Assembly: GCF_000382265.1 (NCBI RefSeq)
Contig: NZ_KB907975.1
Span: forward strand, 1-64,000
Length of the DNA stretch: 64,000 nt
DNA from: Yoonia vestfoldensis DSM 16212
GTDB lineage: Bacteria > Pseudomonadota > Alphaproteobacteria > Rhodobacterales > Rhodobacteraceae
Reading direction: 5' to 3'
Shown here: positions 34,887 to 43,744 of the stretch, piece by piece
Layout of the letters: each line of letters opens with the position of its first letter
Numbering within the stretch: position 1 is the stretch's first letter
Notes under the pieces: generated by a model
Told to the model about the DNA's origin: nothing
Seen by the model: only the letters and a program-made list of their open reading frames with translations
Database searches by the model: none
Made by a program: the position numbers and the translations under genes

Positions 34887-35501
34887 TCATTCGTAGCGGT
34901 CGAGGAACTCTTCGGCGCGCAGCTGGCGGAAATCATCCAAGGCTGCGCGCAACCGGTCGTGCGGCCAGTCCCACCACGCGAGCGCCATCATCCGGTCGGC
35001 GACAGACGCGCTGAACCGCGCGCGCAAAGGCACCGCAGGAATACCCGCAACGATCATGTAAGGGGCCACATCCTTGGTCACGATGGCCCCGCCCGCGATC
35101 ACCGCGCCATGTCCGATCGTCACCTCTGGCCGGACCTGCGCGCCGTGGCCGATCCATGTGTCATGGCCGATCACCGTGCGACGGGTGCGCCTGTGCGCGA
35201 ACCAGTCGGCATCATCAGCCGCATCGTCAAAATAGGACGCGGACCGATAGTGAAAGTGATGCAGGCTGGCCTTGTCCATCGGGTGATCGGTGGCCCCGAT
35301 CCGCACGAAGGCCGCGATATTGGCGAATTTGCCCAGGGTGGTATTGGCAATGTCGGCATAGCGGTCGCAATAGCTGTAATCGCCGATACTGCTGTGGGCG
35401 ATGCGGCTGCCCTGCCCGATCTCGACATATGCACCGAAAGTGGCATCATCGATGCTGCACCCGTCGTGGATGAACAGCGCATCCGCGCGCAACCTTGCCA
35501 T
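34887..35501 (-). CDS. Phosphonate-associated hexapeptide-repeat transferase
   Basis: Starting at the ATG at 35501 (overlapping the phnE2 stop as ATGA), this 204-residue protein has left-handed beta-helix repeats (IGDYSYCDRYADI, TVIGHDTWIGHGAQVRPEVTIGHGAVIAGGAIVTKDV) and the acyltransferase loop YMIVAGIPAVPLRARF. It fits the phosphonate-linked chloramphenicol-acetyltransferase-like group. It probably acetylates an aminophosphonate or a pathway intermediate, as PhnO does in E. coli by a different fold. It is the last gene of the phnCDE operon. Confidence 0.85.
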   Translation of the reverse strand: MARLRADALFIHDGCSIDDATFGAYVEIGQGSRIAHSSIGDYSYCDRYADIANTTLGKFANIAAFVRIGATDHPMDKASLHHFHYRSASYFDDAADDADWFAHRRTRRTVIGHDTWIGHGAQVRPEVTIGHGAVIAGGAIVTKDVAPYMIVAGIPAVPLRARFSASVADRMMALAWWDWPHDRLRAALDDFRQLRAEEFLDRYE

Positions 35502-36829
35502 CAATGTCCGCCTTCATCGCCCTTGATCAGCTTGCGCCGCAACCAGCCGGAAATCGTGTCCATCACCATCACCATGATCACGATCAGGATGATGTAATAG
35601 GTCACCTTTTCCCAATCGTTCTGGGTCTGCATCGCCTGTGTCAAGAACAACCCGATCCCGCCGCCCGTGATCGCGCCTATGATCGTCGCACTGCGGGTGT
35701 TGGATTCAAAGTAATACAGGATCTGGGACAGCAGGATCGGTGTCACCTGCGGGATCACGCCAAAGCGGTAGCGCTGGACCGGTTTCGCGCCTGTCGATTG
35801 CACACCTTCGATCTGCTTTTCATCGACGTTTTCCAGCGCTTCCGAGAAACTTTTGCCAAAGCCGCCCACATCGGTGACCAAGATCGCGAGCGCCCCTGTC
35901 AACGGGCCGGGGCCAAAGGCGCGGCTGAGGACGATGGTCCAGATCAGCCCGTCCACCCCGCGTACGAAATCGAACACCCGCCGCACCGCGAACCGCAAGG
36001 CCACCACGGGGGCAAAGTTCTTGGCGGCCAGAAATGCTAGCGGCAGCGCGATGATGGCCGCGCCAAAGGTGCCAAGGAAAGCCATCAGCACGGTTTCGCC
36101 CAAGGCCCAGAACACATCCGTGTGCCGCCAAAGCGAATTGTCCCAGAAATCGGCCCAGGCGCCGGCGATATTGCCACGCGCAGGGTCGATCTGGTCGCCG
36201 AACAGGATATCGCCCAGCCCTGCGCCGTAATAGGGGCTCGCCAGCGTGAAAAAGAACAGCTCCCAGCCTTTGGAATAACGGAAAACTTCGGCCTTGGATC
36301 GGGTATAGGTCAGCCGCCCCGCGTCCGCGGTGATGGCCACGCGCGTGTCGGAGGCGTTGACCCATGCAGGCGCGGGATCGGGCAGGTTCGTCACCACCAC
36401 GTCATCGACCAGTTGCAGGGTGATCGTCTCGAAATCGGGGCTTTCGTAGGTGACCAGCGTGTCGGCGAGATAGCGGACGACATGCCCGCCGCCCAGATCG
36501 ACGACCATGTTGCTGCCATCCACCTGCACCCAGTCGGGGGTCTCGCCCTCGGGATAGTTGCCCTGCCGCGACCCTTCGATGGCGAAACTCAGTTCCGCAT
36601 CGCGGTTGTCGCGCGCGACATGGGTCTTGTAGCTATAGGCATCGGCGACCAGCGTGCGGGCGTTGTCCATCCGCGCGCGGTCGGCCAGCCCCGCCACATC
36701 GAAGGCGATGAAGACATAGACGAAATAGGCAAAGATCACGGCCGGCACGGCGAGGGCCACACGTTTCTTGCGGGTGAACAGATCGGCGGTTTGCTGGCGC
36801 AGGTCGCCATTGGTGGACAGCATCGTCAT
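35501..36829 (-). CDS. phnE: Phosphonate ABC transporter permease PhnE (second subunit)
   Basis: This 442-residue permease has an N-terminal helix (residues about 24-45), a large non-membrane insert of about 150 residues, and a C-terminal five-helix core with the coupling-loop pattern KSFSEALENVDEKQIEGVQSTGAKP. The insert between helices 1 and 2 is typical of the second PhnE of these bacteria. It pairs with PhnE1, whose stop overlaps its start by ATGA. Confidence 0.92.
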   Translation of the reverse strand: MTMLSTNGDLRQQTADLFTRKKRVALAVPAVIFAYFVYVFIAFDVAGLADRARMDNARTLVADAYSYKTHVARDNRDAELSFAIEGSRQGNYPEGETPDWVQVDGSNMVVDLGGGHVVRYLADTLVTYESPDFETITLQLVDDVVVTNLPDPAPAWVNASDTRVAITADAGRLTYTRSKAEVFRYSKGWELFFFTLASPYYGAGLGDILFGDQIDPARGNIAGAWADFWDNSLWRHTDVFWALGETVLMAFLGTFGAAIIALPLAFLAAKNFAPVVALRFAVRRVFDFVRGVDGLIWTIVLSRAFGPGPLTGALAILVTDVGGFGKSFSEALENVDEKQIEGVQSTGAKPVQRYRFGVIPQVTPILLSQILYYFESNTRSATIIGAITGGGIGLFLTQAMQTQNDWEKVTYYIILIVIMVMVMDTISGWLRRKLIKGDEGGH

Positions 36830-37698
36830 GCCTGATATCCCTTGACCAGTCGGTTACGGTAATGGCTGGAAATCTGGTCGAAAAACACGATTGTCAGGAA
36901 CAACAGCACGAAAATCGCCGCCGCCAGATCAAACCGGCCCATGCCGAATGTCATCGCGTTGCGCAGTTCGTAGCCGATACCGCCCGCGCCCACGAACCCA
37001 AGGATGGCCGAGGCGCGGATGTTGATCTCGAACCGCATCAATGTGTAGCTGAGGTAATTGGGCGCCACCTGCGGGATCACGCCCAGCAGCATCCGCTGCG
37101 ACCAGTTCGCCCCGACCGACGCGAGACCCTCGACAGGTTTCAGATCGGCGTTTTCGGCCACTTCGGAAAACAGCTTGCCCAACGCGCCCGCGGTGTGAAA
37201 CGCGATGGCGATCATCGCGGGGATCGGCCCGCCGCCAAGGATAAAGATCAGCACCAAAGCGATCACGATTTCAGGCAGCGCGCGCATGATGTCCATCATG
37301 CGGCGGAACAGCGGGATCAGGCGGGGCCATTTCGCCAGCCCGCGCGTCGACAAAAGCGACAGGATCAGCCCGAGGATCGCACCGACCAGCGTCGACACAG
37401 CGGCGATGTTGATCGTCTCGATCAGCGCAGGAAAATAGGTGACAAGATTGGCGGGCATCTGGTCGATCTTGTCCCAAGCCTCGGAGACGACGCCTGCGGG
37501 AAAGTCGAAAATCCGCGGCAGACCTTCCCAGAAGCCGCCGGCGCTGCGTTCCTCGACCGTCTGGAAACCGGTGATCATCAGAAGGATGAACACAGCCAAA
37601 ATGATCCCGCCATAAGCCCGTTTGCGGCGTGTCATCGCCATATAGCTGTCGCGCATCGACTGCGTGCCGGTGCTGCCTGCTGCTGAGATCTCTGCCAT
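36826..37698 (-). CDS. phnE: Phosphonate ABC transporter permease PhnE (first subunit)
   Basis: This 290-residue permease has about six helices and the EAA-like coupling loop GKLFSEVAENADLKPVEGLASVGANW. MRALPEIVIALVLIFILGGGP and FVGAGGIGYELRNAM are standard PhnE segments. It lies downstream of phnD past a terminator-like hairpin, so its expression may be lower than that of the binding protein. Confidence 0.93.
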   Translation of the reverse strand: MAEISAAGSTGTQSMRDSYMAMTRRKRAYGGIILAVFILLMITGFQTVEERSAGGFWEGLPRIFDFPAGVVSEAWDKIDQMPANLVTYFPALIETINIAAVSTLVGAILGLILSLLSTRGLAKWPRLIPLFRRMMDIMRALPEIVIALVLIFILGGGPIPAMIAIAFHTAGALGKLFSEVAENADLKPVEGLASVGANWSQRMLLGVIPQVAPNYLSYTLMRFEINIRASAILGFVGAGGIGYELRNAMTFGMGRFDLAAAIFVLLFLTIVFFDQISSHYRNRLVKGYQA

Positions 37699-37720
37699 TG
37701 CCCTGCCCTGTCACAATAAA

Positions 37721-37748
37721 ATCGGGCCCGGCACTGACCGGACCCGAT
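37721..37748 (-). terminator. Intra-operon terminator/attenuator between phnD and phnE
   Basis: ATCGGGCCCGG and CCGGACCCGAT form an 11-bp stem with one G-T type mismatch and a 6-nt loop. On the minus strand the stem is followed by TTTTATTG, as in an intrinsic terminator. It lies 17 bases after the phnD stop and would let only part of transcription reach the permease genes. Confidence 0.65.
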
Positions 37749-37765
37749 GCGCGGCTTTGTCAGCC

Positions 37766-38668
37766 TTAGTTCATCTGGCTGCGGCGGACCGCGATGATGG
37801 TTTCATAGGCCTCGTGACCGATGGGCGTGAAACCGGCGGTTTCACCGGCTGCCACACCATATGCGCAAGCCTCGTCATTGGCGTGCAGGTTGGCTGTCAG
37901 TTCGATCATGGTGGCTTTCACGTCCTCTGGCAGAGCCGTGCGCAAAACGATCGGACCTTCGGGGATCGGCTTGGATTTCCAGATTTCGACCAGATCGTTC
38001 ATATCGACCAGACCGGCGTCCACGGCACGGCGCAGCGCGCCCGAGTTATAGCCGTCTTCCCAATCGCCCAAGCCGTCGGCCCAGGTGACACCACCGGCGA
38101 TATCGCCATTGGCGACAGCGACGATCGTCTGCTCGTGGCCGCCGGTGAACACGACGTCGGAGAAGTGTTCGCCGGGCTCCATGGAATAGCCTTCGGCGGG
38201 GATCTCGACCAGCGGGATCAGGTAGCCGGAGGTGGAGTTCGGATCACCGAAACCGAAGACCTGACCTTCCATGTCGGCGAGCGAGGTGATGCCGCTGTCG
38301 GCGCGGACAAAGCCGATGGAATGATAGGTAAACGACCCGTCAAGGTTGGTCTTGACCAGCACGGGCTCGACCGCATCGGGGTCTTCGACATAGACGGCGG
38401 CATAGGAAGAAGCACCCAGCCATGCCATGTCAAGCGTGCCACCGATCAGGCCCTGAATGACGCCGTTGTAGTCAGCGGCGGTGAACAGGCGCGTGGGCAC
38501 GCCCAGCGCTTCTTCGGTATAGGCGCGGAAACATTCGTTGGACGCCAGACGGTCCTGCGCGTTTTCGCCGCCCAGCAGGCCGATGCGGAATTCGCTGATC
38601 GCTTCCTGCGCAAAGGCAGGTGCTGTCAGGGCAGTCGTCATCAAGGCAGTTACAATCAACTTTTTCAT
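37766..38668 (-). CDS. phnD: Phosphonate ABC transporter substrate-binding protein PhnD
   Basis: This 300-residue exported protein has a signal peptide (MKKLIVTALMTTALTAPAFAQ). The PhnD motifs FRIGLLGGENAQDRLASNE, YNGVIQGLIGGTLDMAWLG and FGDPNSTSGYL, the last being the phosphonate-binding S/T loop, are clear. Hairpins lie on both sides of the gene, which suggests that its mRNA is kept at a higher level than the rest of the operon. Confidence 0.94.
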   Translation of the reverse strand: MKKLIVTALMTTALTAPAFAQEAISEFRIGLLGGENAQDRLASNECFRAYTEEALGVPTRLFTAADYNGVIQGLIGGTLDMAWLGASSYAAVYVEDPDAVEPVLVKTNLDGSFTYHSIGFVRADSGITSLADMEGQVFGFGDPNSTSGYLIPLVEIPAEGYSMEPGEHFSDVVFTGGHEQTIVAVANGDIAGGVTWADGLGDWEDGYNSGALRRAVDAGLVDMNDLVEIWKSKPIPEGPIVLRTALPEDVKATMIELTANLHANDEACAYGVAAGETAGFTPIGHEAYETIIAVRRSQMN

Positions 38669-38691
38669 GTCAGTCTCTCTTGGTTGGATGC

Positions 38692-38706
38692 GCCCCGTGA
38701 CGGGGC
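38692..38706 (-). other. Intercistronic hairpin upstream of phnD
   Basis: GCCCCG-TGA-CGGGGC is a perfect 6-3-6 stem-loop in the 51-bp gap between phnC and phnD. It has no T-run. It may protect the phnD message from 5' decay after processing. Confidence 0.45.
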
Positions 38707-38719
38707 ACGGGGGAAAGGG

Positions 38720-39538
38720 TCAAAGAGCGGCGGCTTTTTCCATCAGGGCAGTCGCGGCCGCGCTTTGTTCGATCTGGGTAGAGGTCATGCTTTCGGAGAA
38801 GCTGTCGTCAGCCCCGTAGATGTCGCGGGCGACGCCGGTCGTCAGTTGCTCGGGCACACCGTCGAAAACGATCCGTCCGTCGCGCATCCCGATCACGCGG
38901 TCGCAATAGCGGCGTGCGGTATCGAGCGTGTGGAGGTTGGCGATCACCATGCGCCCGTCCTCTTCGTGGATGTCCCGCAGCGCCTGCATCACGACCTGCG
39001 CGTTCATCGGGTCGAGCGACGCGATGGGTTCGTCGGCAAGGATGATGCGCGGGTCCTGCATCAGCGCGCGCGCGATGGCGACGCGCTGTTGCTGGCCGCC
39101 CGACAACGCCTCGGCCCGTTTGGGCGCATGGGCTGCCATGCCGAGCCGGTCAAGGATGTCGATGGCGCGGTGAATGTCATCGGTAGGATACAGGTTGAAC
39201 ATCGTCGCGAACGTCGACTGGCGGTTCAGCGTGCCGTGCAGCACGTTGGACACCACATCCATGCGCGGCACCAGATTGAATTGCTGGAAGATCATCGCAC
39301 ATTGCGATTGCCAGCTGCGCTTGGCCGCGCCGCGCAGGGCTGTCACATCCAACCCGTCAAATGTGATCTGCCCAGATGTGGCATCCGAGAGCCGGTTGAG
39401 GATGCGCAGCAAGGTGGATTTGCCCGCCCCCGACCGGCCAATGATCCCGATCATCATGGGTTTGTCGACCGTGAAACTGGCCGCATTCACAGCGGTATTT
39501 GCGCCGAACGTCTTGGTCACTTTGTCAAATGTCAGCAT
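38720..39538 (-). CDS. phnC: Phosphonate ABC transporter ATPase PhnC
   Basis: This 272-residue ABC ATPase has the P-loop [17 protein letters not shown], signature [15 protein letters not shown] and Walker [30 protein letters not shown] is typical of PhnC. It is the first gene of phnCDE1E2-transferase. The 223-bp upstream region should carry the promoter; a clear Pho box was not found. Confidence 0.94.
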   Translation of the reverse strand: MLTFDKVTKTFGANTAVNAASFTVDKPMMIGIIGRSGAGKSTLLRILNRLSDATSGQITFDGLDVTALRGAAKRSWQSQCAMIFQQFNLVPRMDVVSNVLHGTLNRQSTFATMFNLYPTDDIHRAIDILDRLGMAAHAPKRAEALSGGQQQRVAIARALMQDPRIILADEPIASLDPMNAQVVMQALRDIHEEDGRMVIANLHTLDTARRYCDRVIGMRDGRIVFDGVPEQLTTGVARDIYGADDSFSESMTSTQIEQSAAATALMEKAAAL

Positions 39539-39761
39539 GATCAGCCCCTTTTGTCTCGGGAACGGATAGACAGGCTGCGATTCACATTTGTGTAGGTTCC
39601 AAGAAGTTTCTGTGACGGTGCGTTACGGTCCATCGGCCGGTGCAGACGACCCTACGTTCGCGAAGCGGCAACAAAGCCAGCAGGCAAGTCATATTATTGC
39701 CATTTATCTTGCCTATTTGACACAAATCGTTCGAAGATGCCGCAAGTTGAGGGAAAGCCAG

Positions 39762-40820
39762 ATGACGACAGCCTTGATGGCCCGCTACGCCGATCTGCCA
39801 TGGATGCGCAACGCGCAATTCGACACCTGGTTCATCCTGGGGCTGATCGGGATCCCGCTGACGGTGCTGGCGGTGCTGACACTGGAACCCGCGTTGTTCC
39901 TGCCGATCCTGCTGCTTGACCTGTGGCTTTTGGGCTATCACCACGTCATCTCGACCTTCACGCGGCTGACCTTCGACAAGCAAAGCCATCGCGAGAACAA
40001 GTTCATCATCTACGGCATCACACCGATTGTGGCGGCAGTGACGGGCTTGATCGTCTGGTTCACAGGCATCTGGGCGATCGTGACGATCTATTTCTACTGG
40101 CAATGGTTCCATTACGCGCGCCAAAGCTGGGGTATTTCGCGCACCTATCGCGGCAATGACCCCAAGGCCGCCTATGAAAACGGCTGGTTCGACCAGGCGA
40201 TTTTCTATGCCGTGCCGGTCGCAGGCATCCTGTCACGCTCGGCAGAACAGAACGACCGCTTCCTCGGGCTGGAATTGTGGTCGATCCCCGTGCCGCAGAT
40301 GATCGCCGATCTGGCACTTTGGGTGGCGCTGGGGCTGGTGCTGGTCTGGGCCGCACTGCGGGTGCGCGCCGCGATGCAAGGGCGGCTTGCCATCGTGCAC
40401 ACGCTTTACATGGCGACGCATTTCTTCATCTTCGGGCTGGGCTATATCTTCATCACCGACATCAACGTCGGCTGGCTGATGATCAACATCTGGCACAATG
40501 CGCAGTACATCCTGTTCGTCTGGATGTTCAACACCAAGCGGTTCAAGAACGGGATCGACCCCGATGCCAAGTTCCTGTCCTATATCAGCCAGCCCGGCAG
40601 GCTGCTGCATTACCTGCTGGTCTGCGTGGCGATTACGGGCGTCGTTTATTGGGGTGTGCTTGGCGCGATCGACTGGCTGTTCTTTGCAGGCGTGTCGGCG
40701 ACGATCGTGTTGTACCAGATCGTGAATTTCCACCATTACATCGTGGACTCGCTGATCTGGAAAGTCCGCAAACCAAAGATGCAGGAAACATTGGGCCTGT
40801 CGTCCGCCCCCGGTGAATAA
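39762..40820 (+). CDS. Polytopic membrane protein with conserved-looking His clusters, unknown function
   Basis: The start at 39762 has GAGG nine bases upstream; the frame is open further upstream without support. The 352-residue protein has about nine hydrophobic segments. Histidines and aromatics cluster near membrane edges: YHHVISTFTRL (His60, His61), His76, WQWFHYARQSWG (His117), INIWHNAQYILFVW and NFHHYIVDSLIWK (His324, His325). Paired His at helix ends recall membrane di-iron or haem enzymes, though the spacing does not match the desaturase pattern. I do not recognise the family. It lies two bases before an acyltransferase gene, so they are probably co-transcribed. Confidence 0.6.
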   Translation: MTTALMARYADLPWMRNAQFDTWFILGLIGIPLTVLAVLTLEPALFLPILLLDLWLLGYHHVISTFTRLTFDKQSHRENKFIIYGITPIVAAVTGLIVWFTGIWAIVTIYFYWQWFHYARQSWGISRTYRGNDPKAAYENGWFDQAIFYAVPVAGILSRSAEQNDRFLGLELWSIPVPQMIADLALWVALGLVLVWAALRVRAAMQGRLAIVHTLYMATHFFIFGLGYIFITDINVGWLMINIWHNAQYILFVWMFNTKRFKNGIDPDAKFLSYISQPGRLLHYLLVCVAITGVVYWGVLGAIDWLFFAGVSATIVLYQIVNFHHYIVDSLIWKVRKPKMQETLGLSSAPGE

Positions 40821-40822
40821 CC

Positions 40823-41959
40823 ATGATGCGGGCGACCGGGTGGCTGGCCGCCTCTTTTGCCCAAAGACCCGGCGACAACCCCTGGCTTGACCTGCTGCGA
40901 ACGGTCGCGATTACACTGGTGCTGTTGCGCCACGGGCAGCGCGTTATCCTGCGTGACGTCGATCCCGCAACCTACGGAGTGTTTGATTTTCTGGGGCTGA
41001 ACGGCTGGGTCGGCGTCGATCTGTTCTTCGTGCTTTCAGGCTATCTTTTGACGGCAAAACTGCTTGCCCCGCACAGAGATGCGGGGGTGCGCCTGTACCT
41101 ACAGGATCGTGCAAGGCGCATTCTTCCGGCCTATCTGGCGGTGCTGACCCTGACGGTCGCGGGCGTCTTTCCGGGTTTTGCCGTGGACGGGGAAGACCTG
41201 ACGTGGCGCGTGATCTATCACCTCCTGTTCTTGCAGGATGTGCTGGCAAGCGACATCAACGTCGTCTTCTGGTCGCTTGGGGTCGAGGTGAAATACTACC
41301 TCGCGCTGCCCTTACTTGTCTGGCTTTTGCTGCGGTTGCGTAGGCTTGCTGCGCGGATCATGGTTCTGGCTGTGCTGCTCGCGGCAGGCGTGGCGCTGCG
41401 GACCGGGCTGTACATGCAGATGGACCAGCCGGTCGATTATCCGACCTTCTGGGTCGCGCTGCGCAGCCCATTCTATGCCTCGCTGGATGCGTTGCTGATC
41501 GGTTCGGGCGTCGCACTGCTGACGACAGCGGGCAAGCAACTTGCCCCCCCGACGGCCCTGTCCGTTCTTGTGGGCGTTCTGCTGGTGTCGCTGGTCTGGC
41601 TTGGGTCGGATGATTTCATGGGGACCATCACGCTGTGGGACTCAAGCCTGCAACCTGTCGCAATTGCCGTATTGTGCGGCACAGCTGTCTGGGCATCAGC
41701 GTCGCTGCACAGCGTTCCCCTGCCGGCAAAGACCCTGTTTCGCATCGGCGCGCGGCTGTCCTACAGCCTCTATCTGGTGCATTTCCCCCTGATCCCGCTT
41801 GCGCTGGCTCTGAGCGGCGCGGACAGCGGCCTGCTGTTCTGGGCCGCGTTTCTGGGCCTGTCGCTGGGCTTGTCCGTACTGATCTATCTGGGAATCGAAC
41901 GCCCGTTCCTTGCCCGGCGCGGTGGTGCTGCTCACGGCGCGGATCACGCGGTCCGCTAG
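40823..41959 (+). CDS. Acyltransferase family 3 membrane protein (OafA/YrhL-like)
   Basis: This 378-residue protein has about ten membrane helices. RTVAITLVLLRHGQR carries the catalytic RH motif, with GWVGVDLFFVLSGYLLTAKL after it, both diagnostic of acyltransferase 3. It transfers acetyl or other acyl groups to surface glycans or small molecules at the periplasmic face. No SGNH domain is attached. The preceding His-rich membrane protein is likely translated from the same message. Confidence 0.87.
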   Translation: MMRATGWLAASFAQRPGDNPWLDLLRTVAITLVLLRHGQRVILRDVDPATYGVFDFLGLNGWVGVDLFFVLSGYLLTAKLLAPHRDAGVRLYLQDRARRILPAYLAVLTLTVAGVFPGFAVDGEDLTWRVIYHLLFLQDVLASDINVVFWSLGVEVKYYLALPLLVWLLLRLRRLAARIMVLAVLLAAGVALRTGLYMQMDQPVDYPTFWVALRSPFYASLDALLIGSGVALLTTAGKQLAPPTALSVLVGVLLVSLVWLGSDDFMGTITLWDSSLQPVAIAVLCGTAVWASASLHSVPLPAKTLFRIGARLSYSLYLVHFPLIPLALALSGADSGLLFWAAFLGLSLGLSVLIYLGIERPFLARRGGAAHGADHAVR

Positions 41960-42039
41960 TGGCAGTTCCGAAAGGAAACGGCGTTGCCCTTCGCACCGCT
42001 TTGGCCGATGCTGGCCACACATATGGCAGGTAAGACCCG

Positions 42040-42504
42040 ATGAAGCGTATCACGATGACCCTCGACGATGATCTGTTGGCCGCGGTGGATGCGCATATGG
42101 ATGCATCCGGTGCCACCAACCGCTCAGAGGCGATCCGCGATCTGGTGGCGCGCAGTCTTGCGCCCGAGGCACCGGACGACGCCATGTGTCTTGGCATCGC
42201 GAGCTATACGATCGAACCCGAGATGCGCGATCTTGCCCGCAAAATCCCGCAGGTCAGGCAGGATCATCACGACCGCTTCGCCGCCGCGCTGTCGGTGCCG
42301 GTGGACCATTCCACATCGGTCGAGGTTGCCGTGCTGAAAGGGTCGGTGGCCGAGGTTGCGGCCATCGCCAATGCGCTGTTTCTAGAACGCGGCGTGCGGC
42401 ACGGGCGACTTGCGCTGGTGCCCGTCATCGTCGAGGATCACAGCCACGCGCACGGCAACGGCGCGCCGCACCGGCATGCCAAAGTCGTCAACCGGTTTCA
42501 GTGA
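42040..42504 (+). CDS. NikR-family ribbon-helix-helix regulator lacking the nickel ligands
   Basis: This 154-residue protein has a typical NikR N-terminus (MKRITMTLDDDLLAAVDAHM, TNRSEAIRDLVARSL) and an ACT-like C-terminal domain (VEVAVLKGSVAEVAAIANAL, RGVRHGRLALVPV). Aligned to E. coli NikR, the four high-affinity nickel ligands His76, His87, His89 and Cys95 are Gln74, Ser85, Pro87 and Ser93 here. A C-terminal tail has five His (EDHSHAHGNGAPHRHAK). It is therefore unlikely to sense nickel as NikR does. Its 3' end overlaps arsJ by 17 bases on the other strand. Its target is unknown. Confidence 0.85.
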   Translation: MKRITMTLDDDLLAAVDAHMDASGATNRSEAIRDLVARSLAPEAPDDAMCLGIASYTIEPEMRDLARKIPQVRQDHHDRFAAALSVPVDHSTSVEVAVLKGSVAEVAAIANALFLERGVRHGRLALVPVIVEDHSHAHGNGAPHRHAKVVNRFQ

Positions 42505-43744
42505 CAGCCCGGTCCAGCCGCCCCGCCGCCAGCGCGGACAATGCGACCATCACCGTCGCGGTGCCCAGCATCAGCGGCAGACCGCCCGCCTGATAGGTCA
42601 GCCCCGACAGCAAGGTGCCCAAGAGCCGACCCGCCGCATTGGCCATGTAGTAGAACCCCACATCCATCGTGACCCGTTCCGCTTTGCTGAAGGACAGGAT
42701 CAGATAGGAATGCAGCGCCGAATTGACCGCGAAGATCGCGCCGAAGACCAGCAGGCCCGCGACCAGCACCAGCGTCAGCCAAATCTGCGGACCCGTTGAC
42801 AGCACCGCCGCCGAAGTCAGGATCGCAGGCACCGCCGCCAGCGCCCAGGCCCAATTCCGCGCCGCCCCGATCAGTTCTGCCGCTGGCCGTGCGTCCGCGC
42901 GCAGCAGCTTGGGCGCGGCGGCCTGCACCGCGCCATACAGGATGATCCAGACCGCCATGAACGTCCCGATCATGAAAAACGCGTTCCGGTTGCCCGCGAT
43001 TGTCCCGTCCGACAGCACGGCATAGAAATAGATCGGGATGCCGACGACGAACCAGATGTCACGCGCGCCGAACAGAAAGACACGCGCCGCACTCAGCCAG
43101 TTGACGTTATGGGATTTGGAAAAGAGTTCGGTGAATTTGGCACCCTTGCGCCCTTTGGGCAGGCCGGAGGGCATGAAGGCCAGCACAGCGCACAGGATCA
43201 CGGCCAGCACCGCCGCCATGGCCAGCACCGCCACTGTGAAGCCCAATGTCGCAAGCAGCGCCGCCCCCAACAGAAAGCCGCAGCCTTTGACCGCGTTTTT
43301 CGATCCGGTCAGCAGCGCGACCCAGCGGAACAGCCCAGCCTCGGGGGCCAGTATCTTGACGGCGGATTTGGACGCCATCTTGGCCAGATCCTTGGCCACC
43401 CCGCTCGCCCCTTGCACCAGCATGACGAAGACGACTGACGCACCGATGGCCCATGTCGGGTCAAGCTGCGCCAGTGCCAGCAACGCCAGCACCTGCAACC
43501 CCAGCCCCAGATAAAGCGTCAGGGTCAACCCGAACCGCGCCGCGATCCAGCCTGCGGACAGGTTCGTGACGATCCCGGCGATTTCGTAAAGGACAAAGAG
43601 ATAGGCCAGCTGCACAGGCGAAAAGCCCAAGCTGTGAAAGTGCAACAGCACCAGCATCCGCAACGCGCCATCGGTCAGCATGAACGCCCAATAGGATGCG
43701 GTGACGGCGATATAAGCGTTCAGCCCCGCTGGTCTGGCCGTCAC
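42488..43744 (-). CDS. arsJ: Organoarsenical (1-arseno-3-phosphoglycerate) exporter ArsJ
   Basis: This 418-residue MFS protein has about twelve helices. [28 protein letters not shown] and [18 protein letters not shown] are ArsJ signatures. It exports 1-arseno-3-phosphoglycerate made by the adjacent GAPDH, after which the compound falls apart outside to arsenate. The start overlaps the GAPDH stop by four bases. It is the last gene of a three-gene arsenate unit. Confidence 0.93.
   Translation of the reverse strand: MTARPAGLNAYIAVTASYWAFMLTDGALRMLVLLHFHSLGFSPVQLAYLFVLYEIAGIVTNLSAGWIAARFGLTLTLYLGLGLQVLALLALAQLDPTWAIGASVVFVMLVQGASGVAKDLAKMASKSAVKILAPEAGLFRWVALLTGSKNAVKGCGFLLGAALLATLGFTVAVLAMAAVLAVILCAVLAFMPSGLPKGRKGAKFTELFSKSHNVNWLSAARVFLFGARDIWFVVGIPIYFYAVLSDGTIAGNRNAFFMIGTFMAVWIILYGAVQAAAPKLLRADARPAAELIGAARNWAWALAAVPAILTSAAVLSTGPQIWLTLVLVAGLLVFGAIFAVNSALHSYLILSFSKAERVTMDVGFYYMANAAGRLLGTLLSGLTYQAGGLPLMLGTATVMVALSALAAGRLDRAVTETG

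Noticed and set aside
37664..39595. 643-codon plus-strand frame opposite phnC, phnD and the start of phnE
   Set aside because: It is an antisense shadow of three clear phn genes, with no domain and no ribosome site.
39539..39761. Pho box upstream of phnC
   Set aside because: CCGTCAC near 39612 on the minus strand is followed only by a poor second half at the 11-base spacing, so I did not list it.
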